Origin: Lachnospiraceae bacterium GAM79
GTDB taxonomy: Bacteria > Bacillota > Clostridia > Lachnospirales > Lachnospiraceae
Assembly (NCBI GenBank): GCA_003584705.1
Contig: AP018536.1
Coordinates: 1,612,001-1,676,000, forward strand
DNA length: 64,000 bases
Direction of reading: 5' to 3'
The notes under the pieces are model-generated. The model did not search any database, was not told the DNA's origin, and saw only the letters and a program-made list of their open reading frames with translations. Within the stretch, counting starts at the first letter, position 1. Each line of letters begins with the position of its first letter. This document shows positions 17,432-26,837 of the stretch, in pieces. The translations under genes and the position numbers were made by a program.

Positions 17432-18451
17432 ATGGCAAGGACAAAAGCAGAAGGTGGAATATCGGGACTGCAGAAAGCTGCAATCCTCCTGATCTCTCTG
17501 GGACCGGAGAGATCCGCCGGAATTTTTAAACACTTAAAAGAAGAAGAAATCGAAGAACTGACCCTGGAAATCGCCAATACCAGAAGTGTGACTCCTCAGG
17601 TCAAAGAAGAAGTGATCAACGAATTTTACGAAGTGTGTCTGGCACAGCAGTATATTGCCGAGGGTGGTATCAACTACGCAAAGGAACTGCTGGAAAAGGC
17701 ACTGGGTTCCGACAAGGCTATGGATGTCATCGGCAAGCTGACTGCATCTTTACAGGTAAGGCCCTTCGAGTTTGTGCGTAAGACGGATGCCAGCCAGCTG
17801 ATCAACTTCATTCAGGACGAGCATCCGCAGACCATTGCTCTGATTCTGTCTTATCTGTCACCCAGCCAGGCGGCGTTGATCATTTCCGCATTGCCACCCG
17901 ACAGCCAGGCAGAGGTAGCCAGACGTATTGCAGTCATGGATCGTACCAGTCCGGATGTCATCAAGGAAGTGGAAAAAGTACTGGAGTCCAAGCTGGCAAG
18001 TCTGGTGAATCAGGACTACACCATTATCGGTGGTGTGGATGCAGTGGTGGATATCCTGAATACTGTAGACCGTGGTACCGAGAAACATATCATGGAGACT
18101 CTGGAGATCGAAGAGCCCGAACTGGCAGACGAGATCCGAAAAAAGATGTTCGTTTTCGAGGACATACTGCTCCTGGACGACAAGGCAATTCAGCGTGTGC
18201 TGCGTGACGTGGACAACAACGATCTGGCAGTGGCACTGAAGGGTGCCAACGAGCAGGTACAGAATGCTATCTTCAACAACCTGTCCAAACGTCTGGTTGT
18301 TATGATCAAGGAAGATATGGAATTCATGGGTCCTGTTCGTATGAAGGATGTAGAAGAAGCACAGCAGAAGATCGTCAATATTATCCGTAAGCTGGAGGAT
18401 TCCGGAGAGATCATCATTTCCAGAGGTGGAGGTGACGAGATCGTTGTCTAG
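17432..18451 (+). CDS. fliG: Flagellar motor switch protein FliG
   Basis: FliG couples the stator to the C ring and generates torque. The 339-residue product has the N-terminal FliF-binding domain (QKAAILLISLGPERSAGIFKHL), the middle domain with the EHPQ motif (IQDEHPQTIALILSYL), and the C-terminal domain with charged torque residues (FVFEDILLLDDKAIQRVLRD, KEDMEFMGPVRMKDVEEAQ). The end of the gene overlaps the start region of fliH, and its last codons supply the fliH ribosome binding site. Confidence 0.98.
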   Translation: MARTKAEGGISGLQKAAILLISLGPERSAGIFKHLKEEEIEELTLEIANTRSVTPQVKEEVINEFYEVCLAQQYIAEGGINYAKELLEKALGSDKAMDVIGKLTASLQVRPFEFVRKTDASQLINFIQDEHPQTIALILSYLSPSQAALIISALPPDSQAEVARRIAVMDRTSPDVIKEVEKVLESKLASLVNQDYTIIGGVDAVVDILNTVDRGTEKHIMETLEIEEPELADEIRKKMFVFEDILLLDDKAIQRVLRDVDNNDLAVALKGANEQVQNAIFNNLSKRLVVMIKEDMEFMGPVRMKDVEEAQQKIVNIIRKLEDSGEIIISRGGGDEIVV

Positions 18452-19301
18452 TAATCTTTTAAAACGGGGATTTACACAGCTTGTGGAAGAAGATGCCCGG
18501 GTGATCGATACCAACGATCTGGTAGCGAAAAGGATCCGGGAACTGGCTGCCAAAATGCAGCAGGACGAAGGAACCGGATTTATCTCCGGACTGGCGGCAG
18601 ATAAAGTAGAGGCACTGGTGACGGACACCGGGGATGGCGAAGAGAATCCGCAGACTTCCGGCAATGTGATCAAGGCCGGAGAAGATCTGCAGAAATTAAA
18701 AGAGGAAGCCGAAGCAGAGGCTCAGAAGATCATAGAGGATGCCAAAGCAAAGGCTGAGAGCATTCTGGCGGATGCCAGAGCACAGGCAGAAGCACAGAAA
18801 GCAGACGCACTGGAGCAGGCCAGAAGGCAGGGACAGCAGGAAGCAAAAGCGGAGGCTGAACGCGCAGAGGCCCAGAGAGCAGCGGAATATCAGAAAAAAG
18901 CTGCCGGACTGGATGCGGAATATCAGAAGAGAATGGATGAACTGGAGCCCCAGTTCGTAGATACCATTACGGGTATTTACGAGCATATTTTTGATGTGGA
19001 TCTGCATTCTTACAGAGAAGTGCTCTGCTATCTGATTTCTGCTACCATGAGAAAAACAGAGGACAACCGGAGCTTTCTCGTACATGTTTCCAAAGAAGAT
19101 TATCCCTATGTCAGCATGCAGAAAAAGCAGATCATGGCAGGGGCAACTGCACCGAACAGTACGGTGGAGATCGTTGAGGACATGACCCTGGGCAAAGGTG
19201 AGTGCATGATCGAGACCGAAAGCGGCATTTTTGATTGTGGACTGGGGACTCAACTGTCGGAACTGCGTCAGAAACTAAAATTATTATCCTACGAAGGCTG
19301 A
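18444..19301 (+). CDS. fliH: Flagellar assembly protein FliH
   Basis: FliH regulates the FliI export ATPase and docks it at the C ring. The protein has a long Ala/Glu/Lys-rich coiled coil (about residues 75-170) typical of FliH/YscL, then a C-terminal domain (VDLHSYREVLCYLISATMRK; GKGECMIETESGIFDCGLGTQL). I chose the TTG at 18444, 9-11 nt after GGAGGTG inside the fliG end, giving 285 residues. A GTG at 18426 would add six residues but lacks a site. Function rests on the domain pattern plus position between fliG and fliI. Confidence 0.9.
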   Translation: MSSNLLKRGFTQLVEEDARVIDTNDLVAKRIRELAAKMQQDEGTGFISGLAADKVEALVTDTGDGEENPQTSGNVIKAGEDLQKLKEEAEAEAQKIIEDAKAKAESILADARAQAEAQKADALEQARRQGQQEAKAEAERAEAQRAAEYQKKAAGLDAEYQKRMDELEPQFVDTITGIYEHIFDVDLHSYREVLCYLISATMRKTEDNRSFLVHVSKEDYPYVSMQKKQIMAGATAPNSTVEIVEDMTLGKGECMIETESGIFDCGLGTQLSELRQKLKLLSYEG

Positions 19302-19304
19302 TAA

Positions 19305-20627
19305 ATGGTCATTAAGAACATTGATTTTGAAAAATATAATAAAATGGCAGAAAAGAGCTTTTACCGTAAGCTGGGGAAAGTGGTCAATGTGGTAGGTCTG
19401 ACCATAGAGTCCGCCGGACCGGATTCCAAACTGGGGGATCTGTGCCGGATCCTTCCGGATGCGGAAGGGGCAAGGCCCATCATGGCAGAAGTGGTAGGCT
19501 TCCGTGACAAGAAGACACTGCTTATGCCCTATGATTCCGTAGATGGTATCGGATTGGGATGTGTGGTGGAAAATACCGGAGATGCCCTGAAGGTCACGGT
19601 AAACGACAAACTGCTGGGCAAGACGGTGAACGGACTGGGCGTGCCTATTGACGGCGAAATGATCAATGGAGCCGCCTATCCGGTAGAGGCAGCACCTCCC
19701 GATCCTATGTCCAGAACTATTATCGATCAGGTACTGCCGTTGGGAGTCAAGGCGGTAGACGGCATGATCACGGTAGGAAAAGGTCAGAGAATTGGTATCT
19801 TTGCCGGCTCTGGTGTGGGCAAATCCACCCTGATGGGTATGTTCGCCCGCAATACCAAAGCGGATATCAATGTCATAGCACTGATCGGCGAGCGAGGCAG
19901 AGAGGTACGGGAATTTATTGAGAGAGATCTGGGTGAAGAAGGTATGCGCAGATCTGTTGTGGTTGTGGCAACCTCCGACCGGCCGGCTCTGGAGCGTAAC
20001 AAGGCGGCCAAGACAGCTACCGCTATCGCGGAATATTTCAGAGATCAGGGCAAGGATGTCCTGCTGATGATGGACTCCCTGACCCGTTTTTCCATGGCCC
20101 AGCGGGAGATTGGACTGGCCAGCGGAGAACCGCCGGTGACCAGAGGATATCCTCCCAGTGTGTACTCGGAGATGCCGAAGCTGTTAGAGAGAGCCGGAAG
20201 AGCCGCAGTAGGCTCTATTACCGGATTGTATACAGTTCTGGTAGACGGCGATGATTTTAACGAGCCCATTACAGATACCGCCCGAAGCATTCTGGACGGT
20301 CATATTATGTTGGACAGAAAGCTGGGACATAAGAACCATTACCCGGCTATCGATATTTTGCAGAGCATTTCCCGATGCATGAGCCAGATCGCCACCAGGG
20401 AACACAAACAGGCAGCCAACAAGCTGAAAAATGTACTGGCAACCTATAATGAGGCGGAGGATCTGATCAATATCGGTGCATACAAAAAGGGCAGCAACCC
20501 GAATATTGATTATGCAATCTCCAGAATCGATGCTGTGAACGGCTTCCTATGCCAGGGTACGGATGAAAAATTTACCTTTGAAGAGACCGTACAGATGCTG
20601 GAAGAGCTGTTCGCAGATCAGGGGTGA
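19305..20627 (+). CDS. fliI: Flagellum-specific ATPase FliI
   Basis: FliI is the ATPase of the flagellar type III export apparatus, related to F1 beta. The 440-residue protein has Walker A GSGVGKST (about residues 167-174), the family motif IGERGREVREFIERDLGE, Walker B-like DVLLMMDSLTRFSMAQREIGL, and EPPVTRGYPPSVYSEMPKLLERAG. The gene begins 3 nt after fliH, and fliJ follows after 5 nt. Confidence 0.98.
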   Translation: MVIKNIDFEKYNKMAEKSFYRKLGKVVNVVGLTIESAGPDSKLGDLCRILPDAEGARPIMAEVVGFRDKKTLLMPYDSVDGIGLGCVVENTGDALKVTVNDKLLGKTVNGLGVPIDGEMINGAAYPVEAAPPDPMSRTIIDQVLPLGVKAVDGMITVGKGQRIGIFAGSGVGKSTLMGMFARNTKADINVIALIGERGREVREFIERDLGEEGMRRSVVVVATSDRPALERNKAAKTATAIAEYFRDQGKDVLLMMDSLTRFSMAQREIGLASGEPPVTRGYPPSVYSEMPKLLERAGRAAVGSITGLYTVLVDGDDFNEPITDTARSILDGHIMLDRKLGHKNHYPAIDILQSISRCMSQIATREHKQAANKLKNVLATYNEAEDLINIGAYKKGSNPNIDYAISRIDAVNGFLCQGTDEKFTFEETVQMLEELFADQG

Positions 20628-20632
20628 GATAA

Positions 20633-21079
20633 ATGGCGAGATTCAGATATTCTCTGCAAAACATCCTGAATATCAAAGAAAAAATGGAAACACAGGCGAA
20701 ACAGGAATTCGGAACGGCGCAGGCGGCTCTGAATGTGGAAACAGAACATCTGGAGCGCTTGAAAGAACGCAGAAGAGAGTATGAAGAGCAATCTGCGGGG
20801 CTGTTAAAAGGAAAGCTGGATCTGCGGGCCATTGAAGAGAACAAGGAAGCACTTTTGAAAATGGACAGCATTGTGGCAACGCAGGCAATCCGGGTGGAAA
20901 AAGCAAAGGAAAATGTGGAAGCTGCCAGAGAACGGATGGCAGAGGCCATGAAGGAAAGAAAGATGCATGAGACACTGCGGGAGAAGGCATTTGAGGCTTT
21001 TCTGCAGGAAGAAAACCATGCGGAAAGTAAAGCAATTGATGAACTGACCAGTTACACCTACGGACAGAAGAACCGCTAG
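20633..21079 (+). CDS. fliJ: Flagellar export protein FliJ
   Basis: A 148-residue, almost entirely helical coiled-coil protein beginning FRYSLQNILNIKEKMETQAK, the N-terminal pattern of FliJ. FliJ is the stalk-like subunit that associates with FliI and binds FlhA. Sequence conservation in this family is low, so the call leans on length, the N-terminal pattern and the position directly after fliI. Confidence 0.93.
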   Translation: MARFRYSLQNILNIKEKMETQAKQEFGTAQAALNVETEHLERLKERRREYEEQSAGLLKGKLDLRAIEENKEALLKMDSIVATQAIRVEKAKENVEAARERMAEAMKERKMHETLREKAFEAFLQEENHAESKAIDELTSYTYGQKNR

Positions 21080-21133
21080 AACGGGGATGCGGGGCGAAAA
21101 GCCGGCAGGTGATGGAAAGGCATGAGGTTTAGT

Positions 21134-22009
21134 ATGGCAAGAGAAAAAACTCCGGAAGAAAACGCAGCGGATAACGAGAGAAAACAGCTGGTGGAAGAGA
21201 AAAAAAATTTAAAGAAAGAACAGCAGGCCCAGCGAAAAGAAGCAAAGCGCCGGGCAAGGGAAATTGCCAAACAGGAAGATGAACTGGAGGACGGGAATGA
21301 GGGGAACAGCCTTTTGACCTTCGGGGCCACGATCCTGATCGTGGCATTGTGGCTTGCTGTGATCTGTGTAATCATCAAGCTGGATATCGGCGGCTTTGGA
21401 AGCTCGGTAGTAACACCGATCTTAAAGGATGTTCCGGTACTTAACCGGATTCTTCCCGGCAACTCTGTGACTGAGACAACGAATTCCGGTGCTTACGGCG
21501 GCTATACCAGCTTACAGGATGCGGTGGATCAGATCAAGAGTCTGGAACTACAGCTGGAGCAGATACAGAATGCATCTTCCGCCAAGGACGAAGAACTGGA
21601 TCAGCTGAAAGCCGAAGTTCTCAGGCTGAAGGAATTCGAAAATCAGCAGGTGGAATTCCAACGGATTCAGAAGGAATTCTATGACGAGGTCGTTTATTCC
21701 GATAAGGGACCCGGAGCGGAAGAATATAAGAAATATTATGAGTCCATGGATCCGGCCACTGCGGAATATATTTACAAACAGGTAGTGACTCAGCTGCAGG
21801 AGAGTCAGGAAGTGCAGGATTATGCGGCCGCTTATTCAGCCATGAAGCCGAAGCAGGCAGCGGCAATTTTTGAACAGATGACGAACAATCTGGATCTGGC
21901 AGCCAGAATTCTGAAGGTCATGAGTGCGGATGACAGAGGTGCCATCCTGGGAGCTATGAATTCAGAAGTAGCGGCAAAGATTACTAAAATTATGGATCCG
22001 GAATCTTAA
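21134..22009 (+). CDS. MotE-like / YlxF-type flagellar membrane protein
   Basis: A basic and acidic N-terminal coiled coil (about residues 5-55) precedes one membrane segment (LLTFGATILIVALWLAVICV). A second coiled coil follows (LELQLEQIQNASSAKDEELD), then a C-terminal MgtE-N/FliG-like domain (YSAMKPKQAAAIFEQMTNNL; MSADDRGAILGAMNSEVAAK). This is the architecture of MotE/YlxF, and B. subtilis ylxF lies at the same place between fliJ and fliK. MotE is described as a motor-associated chaperone in some species; its role here is inferred. The ATG at 21134 after GAGG is preferred over 21122, which has almost no spacer. Confidence 0.8.
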   Translation: MAREKTPEENAADNERKQLVEEKKNLKKEQQAQRKEAKRRAREIAKQEDELEDGNEGNSLLTFGATILIVALWLAVICVIIKLDIGGFGSSVVTPILKDVPVLNRILPGNSVTETTNSGAYGGYTSLQDAVDQIKSLELQLEQIQNASSAKDEELDQLKAEVLRLKEFENQQVEFQRIQKEFYDEVVYSDKGPGAEEYKKYYESMDPATAEYIYKQVVTQLQESQEVQDYAAAYSAMKPKQAAAIFEQMTNNLDLAARILKVMSADDRGAILGAMNSEVAAKITKIMDPES

Positions 22010-22033
22010 GAAAAAGCAGAAAAGATCCGATAC
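22007..22033 (+). promoter_or_regulatory. Candidate sigma-28 (SigD) promoter before fliK
   Basis: TAAG (22007-22010), a 15-nt spacer, and TCCGATAC (22026-22033) match the sigma-28 consensus TAAA-N15-GCCGATAA at 3 of 4 and 6 of 8 positions. It overlaps the stop of the upstream gene and lies about 70 nt before fliK. SigD is encoded later in the same operon. A TATAAT at 22045-22050 has no good -35. Confidence 0.4.
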
Positions 22034-22104
22034 ATGATTTGTAGTATAATTACAGGTCATAGACCGTCATAAGGTGGTAAAAGGGGCCTGGGAAAGGAGG
22101 AGTT

Positions 22105-23481
22105 ATGGCAGGAACGACAATTAAAGGTGTCGGTAACAGCGGCAATGTGCAGATACCGGATATGGTCACAGCAGCGAAGCAGAATGCGGGAACCAGCTTC
22201 CAGGCGGTATGGAATAAGACCCAGAGCAATGCCCAGACAACTAATGCAGCCGACGGGGACCGCACCCAGGCGGGACGGAACGATGTCAGACGTGGTGAAT
22301 CTTTGAGAGCCGGCGGCAGACAACGCGACAATGTAGCGGATGTCTCTGATGGAAACAAGACGATGGAAGATGACAGCCTGGATGCAAAGGATCTGGAGAA
22401 AGTTCAGGAAGTTGTGGGAACGGTGGTACAGAACCTGATCCAACAGATCACGGATACATTTTCCGTCAGTGAAGAAGAACTGCAGGCCACCATGGAAGAT
22501 CTGGGAATGACAGAAGTGGATCTGACAGATCCCGGGAAACTGAATGAATTGCTGATGGCAGTCAGCGGAGCACAGGATTCGTTCGCATTACTGACGGATG
22601 AGAATCTGTACAATGATGTAAAAGGAATTATGGATCTGCAGAAGGAACTGACAGGGCAGGCGCAGGAAGAGTTACAGCTATCTCCTGAAAAATGGCAGGA
22701 AGCGGTAACACAGATCACACAGGAAACTGTGGCGGAACCGGTGATCACCGTGGAAACAGATAAAACAGAGAATGTGGCCGTTACTACGGAAGAATCTACT
22801 GTGGATACCACAGAAGCAACCGTGACACAGGTACCTGACAGCGGGGAAAAAGTTCCCGTACAGAACGCACAGGAGAACAAGACCGAAGATTCCGGCAGCA
22901 GACAGGAACACAACGACGGTGGACAGCATGGCAATCTGTTATTACAGAATCTGAAGGAAGACAATTTCCTGGCACAGTTACAGCAGACGGCACAGACAGA
23001 AGAAGCAAGAACCGCAGATACGCAGGACATTATGCGTCAGATCATGGATTATATGAAAGTATCCGTCAAGGCGGACAGCTCTGAACTGGAAATGCAGCTT
23101 CATCCCCAGAGCCTGGGAACTCTGCATATACAGATGGCATCCAGAAACGGTGTGGTTACGGCCAATTTCATTGCACAGAATGAAACAGTCAAGGCAGCAC
23201 TGGAAAGTCAGATGGTACAGCTGAAGGAAAACTTTGCAGAGCAGGGTGTCAAGGTAGAAGCTATTGAAGTTACCGTTCAGACCCACCAGTTCGAACAGAA
23301 TCTGGAGCAGGGAAGAGGCAATAACAGTAATACGGCAAATGAAACGGGTGCAGGTAGAAAGCGTACCCGCAGGATCAATCTGAACGCAGCATTTGCAGAA
23401 GAAGAGCCTCAGACCGAAGAAGACCGGATCGCAGCAGATATGATGTCGGCGAACGGCAATACGGTGGATTTTACCGCATAA
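22105..23481 (+). CDS. fliK: Flagellar hook-length control protein FliK
   Basis: FliK measures hook length and switches export specificity by acting on FlhB. The 458-residue protein has a long, low-complexity, Gln/Thr/Glu-rich N-terminal and middle part, as usual for this molecular ruler. The conserved C-terminal Flg_hook domain (about residues 315-405) contains LEMQLHPQSLGTLHIQM and LKENFAEQGVKVEAIEVTV. An AAAGGAGG site precedes the ATG. It is followed by flgD, whose product forms the hook cap. Confidence 0.93.
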   Translation: MAGTTIKGVGNSGNVQIPDMVTAAKQNAGTSFQAVWNKTQSNAQTTNAADGDRTQAGRNDVRRGESLRAGGRQRDNVADVSDGNKTMEDDSLDAKDLEKVQEVVGTVVQNLIQQITDTFSVSEEELQATMEDLGMTEVDLTDPGKLNELLMAVSGAQDSFALLTDENLYNDVKGIMDLQKELTGQAQEELQLSPEKWQEAVTQITQETVAEPVITVETDKTENVAVTTEESTVDTTEATVTQVPDSGEKVPVQNAQENKTEDSGSRQEHNDGGQHGNLLLQNLKEDNFLAQLQQTAQTEEARTADTQDIMRQIMDYMKVSVKADSSELEMQLHPQSLGTLHIQMASRNGVVTANFIAQNETVKAALESQMVQLKENFAEQGVKVEAIEVTVQTHQFEQNLEQGRGNNSNTANETGAGRKRTRRINLNAAFAEEEPQTEEDRIAADMMSANGNTVDFTA

Positions 23482-23506
23482 TAAATAACGAAAGGAGAAA
23501 AAGGAA

Positions 23507-24217
23507 ATGGCATTGGTTGCACCCGTGGAAAACGGTAAGATCGTAGAGACCGCATCCCATACTTCCGTGAGTAAAGCTGCAAAGTCCAGCAGCGGAATGG
23601 ACAAGGAAGCATTTTTACAGCTTCTGGTAGCACAGATGAAATATCAGGATCCTCTGGAGCCTACGTCCAATACGGAATACATAGCACAGTATGCACAGTT
23701 CTCACAGGTAGAGCAGATGCAGAATATGTCCAACAGTATGGATCTGCAGAGAGCAAGTTCTCTGGTAGGCAAGGAGGTCTATATCAAGACCACCACATCC
23801 TCCGGCGATACCAAACTGGTGCAGGGAAAAGTGGATTATGTGTCCTACGAGAACAACAAAGCTTACCTTTATATCAACGAAAAGAAGTACTCCATTGATG
23901 ATCTGGATTCCGTAGTGGATACGGATTATCTGAATGCGTACAACAAGGCTTACAACTTTACCGTAAAGCTGAACAAGCTTCCTAATGTAAACGGCATTGA
24001 TTCCAGTGATGGCAAGACCATTGATGATCTGGAGAAGGAATACAACGATATGACTGATTACGAGAAATCCTTCCTGGCAAAAGATACCGTGAACAGCTTG
24101 AATAAGTACATTGAACGTCTCAAGGAGATCCGCAAAGCTGCCGAAGAAGCAGAAGAAAAGAAGGATACCGAGAGCAAGGATGAGTCAGAAGAAACTGACA
24201 GCACAGAGAGCGTATAA
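23507..24217 (+). CDS. flgD: Flagellar hook assembly protein FlgD
   Basis: FlgD caps the growing hook. The N-terminal FlgD signature is clear: MDKEAFLQLLVAQMKYQDPLEP, shown here by MDKEAFLQLL and YQDPLEP, with NTEYIAQYAQFSQVEQMQNM after it. The C-terminal half (about residues 95-236) is a less conserved Tudor-like part followed by a charged Lys/Glu/Asp/Ser tail. At 236 residues it is somewhat longer than many Firmicute FlgD proteins because of that tail. AAAGGAG ribosome binding site. Confidence 0.95.
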   Translation: MALVAPVENGKIVETASHTSVSKAAKSSSGMDKEAFLQLLVAQMKYQDPLEPTSNTEYIAQYAQFSQVEQMQNMSNSMDLQRASSLVGKEVYIKTTTSSGDTKLVQGKVDYVSYENNKAYLYINEKKYSIDDLDSVVDTDYLNAYNKAYNFTVKLNKLPNVNGIDSSDGKTIDDLEKEYNDMTDYEKSFLAKDTVNSLNKYIERLKEIRKAAEEAEEKKDTESKDESEETDSTESV

Positions 24218-24246
24218 TGCAGTAAGCAGCTGACGCAGAGGGGCAG

Positions 24247-24663
24247 ATGGATATGGATATTCAGAACAACAGTTTTCTGTCCATTGACCAGTTGGCAAAT
24301 CAGTACTTAAACAGCAGCCGCAAGACCGTAAAAGCAGCACAGGAAAATCTGGTATCTTTCCAGGAGATCCTACAGAACAAAAGCCAGGAACAGAATGTTT
24401 CCGGAACGCAGGATCTGAAATTCTCCAAGCATGCCGCCGTACGGCTGGAAAACAGAGGCATTGAGCTGACAGACGCACAGCTGGAACGCTTGAATGACGG
24501 AGCAAGAAAAGCGGGACAGAAGGGAATCAGGGATTCTCTGGTGATCGTGGATGACTTGGCCTTTATTGTGAATGTACCCAATAAGACCGTGGTGACTGCC
24601 ATGAACAGCAGAGAAACCGAAGAAAACGTATTTACAAATATTAACGGAGCCGTTATTATGTAG
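24247..24663 (+). CDS. Flagellar operon protein (TIGR02530-like)
   Basis: A 138-residue protein with the pattern FSKHAAVRLENRGIELTDAQ, then LNDGARKAGQKGIRDSLVI and FIVNVPNKTVVTAMN. I recognise this as the small conserved 'flagellar operon protein' found between flgD and flgE in Firmicutes. Its biochemical role is not established to my knowledge. The ATG at 24247 follows GAGG with 5-nt spacing; an ATG at 24253 is a possible alternative. Confidence 0.8.
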   Translation: MDMDIQNNSFLSIDQLANQYLNSSRKTVKAAQENLVSFQEILQNKSQEQNVSGTQDLKFSKHAAVRLENRGIELTDAQLERLNDGARKAGQKGIRDSLVIVDDLAFIVNVPNKTVVTAMNSRETEENVFTNINGAVIM

Positions 24664-24685
24664 ACCGGACCAGGGATGGAGGTCA

Positions 24686-24713
24686 TGCTCCCTTGAATGA
24701 CAGAGAGGGAGCA
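24686..24713 (+). promoter_or_regulatory. mRNA stem-loop upstream of flgE
   Basis: TGCTCCCT (24686-24693) pairs perfectly with AGGGAGCA (24706-24713) around a 12-nt loop. There is no U-tract, so it is not a terminator. It lies 30 nt before the highly expressed hook gene and could be an mRNA processing or stabilising element. Confidence 0.45.
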
Positions 24714-24742
24714 CGGTTCCAATACAGGAGGAACAAAGCACT

Positions 24743-26458
24743 ATGATGAGATCATTGTATTCTGGCGTAGCAGGACTTAAGACACACCAGACCAGAATGG
24801 ACGTAATCGGTAATAATATTGCCAACGTCAACACAACAGCTTACAAATCCAGTTCCATGACTTTCAGTGAACTGATGAGCCAGACCACACAGAAGGCCAG
24901 TGGTGCCAACGCTACCACTGGTGTCGGCGGTACCAATGCCAAGCAGATCGGTCTGGGCGTTAAGGCAGGAGCTATCAATACTGCCATTACCACGCAGGGT
25001 TCCGCGCAGTCTACTGGCAACCCCTTTGATATCATGATCACCGGAGACAACTTCTTCGTAGTCAGCAACGGCTCCGAGAATTTCTTCACCAGAGACGGCT
25101 CTTTCTATGTAGATGGTGCCGGCAACCTGGCAATGACCAGCACCGGTTACAACGTCATGGGATGGGGCGTGGATGAGACCACAGGTAACATTAAGCAGGA
25201 TACCGTAACCGCACTGCGTATTATGAGTGCTGCGAATATGACATATCCTCCTGAGGCTACCACACAGGCAAATATTTCCGGTATTCTGGATGAGAACGAT
25301 AAGGATGTGACCAGTGCCAACGGTAAGACCGTAAACCTGAACTTCTTCGATGCGAGAGGTTACAGTTATACTGCAAAATTTACCTTTAAACAGTCTGGCG
25401 AACCGAACACCAATGTTTATAGTATGGAACTGACGAAACTGCTGGATTCCACCGGAGCAGAGATCGATATTTCCGCACTGGATTTCGGAAACCGTACCCA
25501 GCAGAAGATGGAGACTAAGGTGACATTGAATACCGATGCCTACAAGTGGGATGGAACGATGCTGAAAACAAAGGATGGAACCAAAGATATAGCTGACCTG
25601 ACGAAAATTTTTAATGCTGATGGAAGCCTGATTGATACTTCAAACAATGCTATAGCAGCAAAGGAACAGCAGGAGGCTTTGGATGCCATTGCAGCAGCTT
25701 ATGGATATGAGGGATCTACCAATGAATTTTTGAATTTGTATATTACCAGCCCTACAGACACAACGCAACAGCTTACCATGCAGCAGCTGCTTGGCAATAT
25801 GAGATCTGGTACCGGAGATCAGCTGCTTCCGGCAGACGGCAGTGCTATTACCATGGAAGGTCGTTATTTTGAAGGAACTACTGTGGTATTCAATAAAGAC
25901 ACCGCTAAACTGGAAAGTGTCGGCGGTTCTACTACAAACTTGGGCATTAATGCAGCATTTTCACAGTTAGGTGGCAACTTCTCCGATATTACCATCGACC
26001 TGTCCGAATGCACCAACTACGATAACAAGGGTACTTCCACCATCGGTGCCACCAGTGGTGACCTGGATGGTCCGGGAACCGGATGCGGACGTCGTCTGGG
26101 AGATATGATCGGTGTATCCATCCAGAAGGATGGTATGATTTACGCAAGCTATGACAACGGTATGACCAAACTGTTAGGCCAGATTGCTACCGCAGCATTT
26201 GCCAATGCCTCCGGTCTGGAGAAAGAGGGAGACAACCTTTACTCTGCAACCCTGAACTCCGGTGAGTTCGATGGTATCGGCGTAGACATCACCGCAGGCG
26301 GTGGATACATGTCCACCGGTCAGCTGGAGATGAGTAATGTAGACCTGTCTTCCGAGTTTACTGAGATGATCACCACTCAGAGAGGTTTCCAGGCCAACAG
26401 CCGTATCATTACCGTATCCGATACTTTGTTGGAAGAACTGACCAATCTGAAGCGTTAA
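24743..26458 (+). CDS. flgE: Flagellar hook protein FlgE
   Basis: FlgE polymerises into the hook. The N-terminal D0 motif SLYSGVAGLKTHQTRMDVIG followed by NNIANVNTTAYKSS, and the C-terminal SNVDLSSEFTEMITTQRGFQ followed by ANSRIITVSDTLLEELTNL, are diagnostic. The 571-residue length reflects a large variable surface insertion in the middle (about residues 250-420), whose codon use and sequence look less conserved than the ends. Strong AGGAGG site. A stem-loop precedes the gene and a terminator-like hairpin follows. Confidence 0.96.
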   Translation: MMRSLYSGVAGLKTHQTRMDVIGNNIANVNTTAYKSSSMTFSELMSQTTQKASGANATTGVGGTNAKQIGLGVKAGAINTAITTQGSAQSTGNPFDIMITGDNFFVVSNGSENFFTRDGSFYVDGAGNLAMTSTGYNVMGWGVDETTGNIKQDTVTALRIMSAANMTYPPEATTQANISGILDENDKDVTSANGKTVNLNFFDARGYSYTAKFTFKQSGEPNTNVYSMELTKLLDSTGAEIDISALDFGNRTQQKMETKVTLNTDAYKWDGTMLKTKDGTKDIADLTKIFNADGSLIDTSNNAIAAKEQQEALDAIAAAYGYEGSTNEFLNLYITSPTDTTQQLTMQQLLGNMRSGTGDQLLPADGSAITMEGRYFEGTTVVFNKDTAKLESVGGSTTNLGINAAFSQLGGNFSDITIDLSECTNYDNKGTSTIGATSGDLDGPGTGCGRRLGDMIGVSIQKDGMIYASYDNGMTKLLGQIATAAFANASGLEKEGDNLYSATLNSGEFDGIGVDITAGGGYMSTGQLEMSNVDLSSEFTEMITTQRGFQANSRIITVSDTLLEELTNLKR

Positions 26459-26486
26459 TAAAACGTTAAAAATGCAATATACGTAT

Positions 26487-26517
26487 AAAGGGGATAGGAA
26501 TGCTACCTGTCCCTTTT
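26487..26517 (+). terminator. Terminator-like hairpin between flgE and flbD
   Basis: AAAGGGGATAGG (26487-26498) pairs with CCTGTCCCTTTT (26506-26517), with two G-U pairs, and ends in TTTT. It could partly terminate transcription or mark a processing site, separating the abundant hook mRNA from flbD-mot genes. No strong promoter was seen in the 110 nt before flbD. Confidence 0.5.
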
Positions 26518-26627
26518 GTATGTATAAAAGATCAAGGGAAAAAAGTACTATAACAAAATTGGAGAATGTGGTAAAAGTCATAAACTACAGAAGATATTGA
26601 ACAATGAATGGGGAAGGAGAAAACAGT

Positions 26628-26813
26628 ATGATAGAAGTTACGAAGATCAATGGGGTCAAGGTGTTGGTGAATCCGGATCTGATCGAACTGGTAGAAGAGA
26701 CCCCTGATACGGTGCTGACTCTCACCACAGGCAGGAAAATAATTGTAAAAGAAAGTAGACAAGAAATAAAAAATCTTGTAATATTATACAGAAAGGATAT
26801 TTTTGCAAAATAA
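26628..26813 (+). CDS. flbD: FlbD/SwrD-family small flagellar protein
   Basis: A 61-residue protein, MIEVTKINGVKVLVNPDLIE then VLTLTTGRKIIVKES, matching the FlbD/SwrD family. In B. subtilis SwrD is required for full flagellar power and swarming. The frame is open from 26604, but the ATG at 26628 lies 8 nt after AAGGAG, so it is the start. Immediately upstream of motA and motB, which fits a stator-related role (inference). Confidence 0.92.
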   Translation: MIEVTKINGVKVLVNPDLIELVEETPDTVLTLTTGRKIIVKESRQEIKNLVILYRKDIFAK

Positions 26814-26837
26814 TTTGCAGAATGCCAGGTGATTTAA

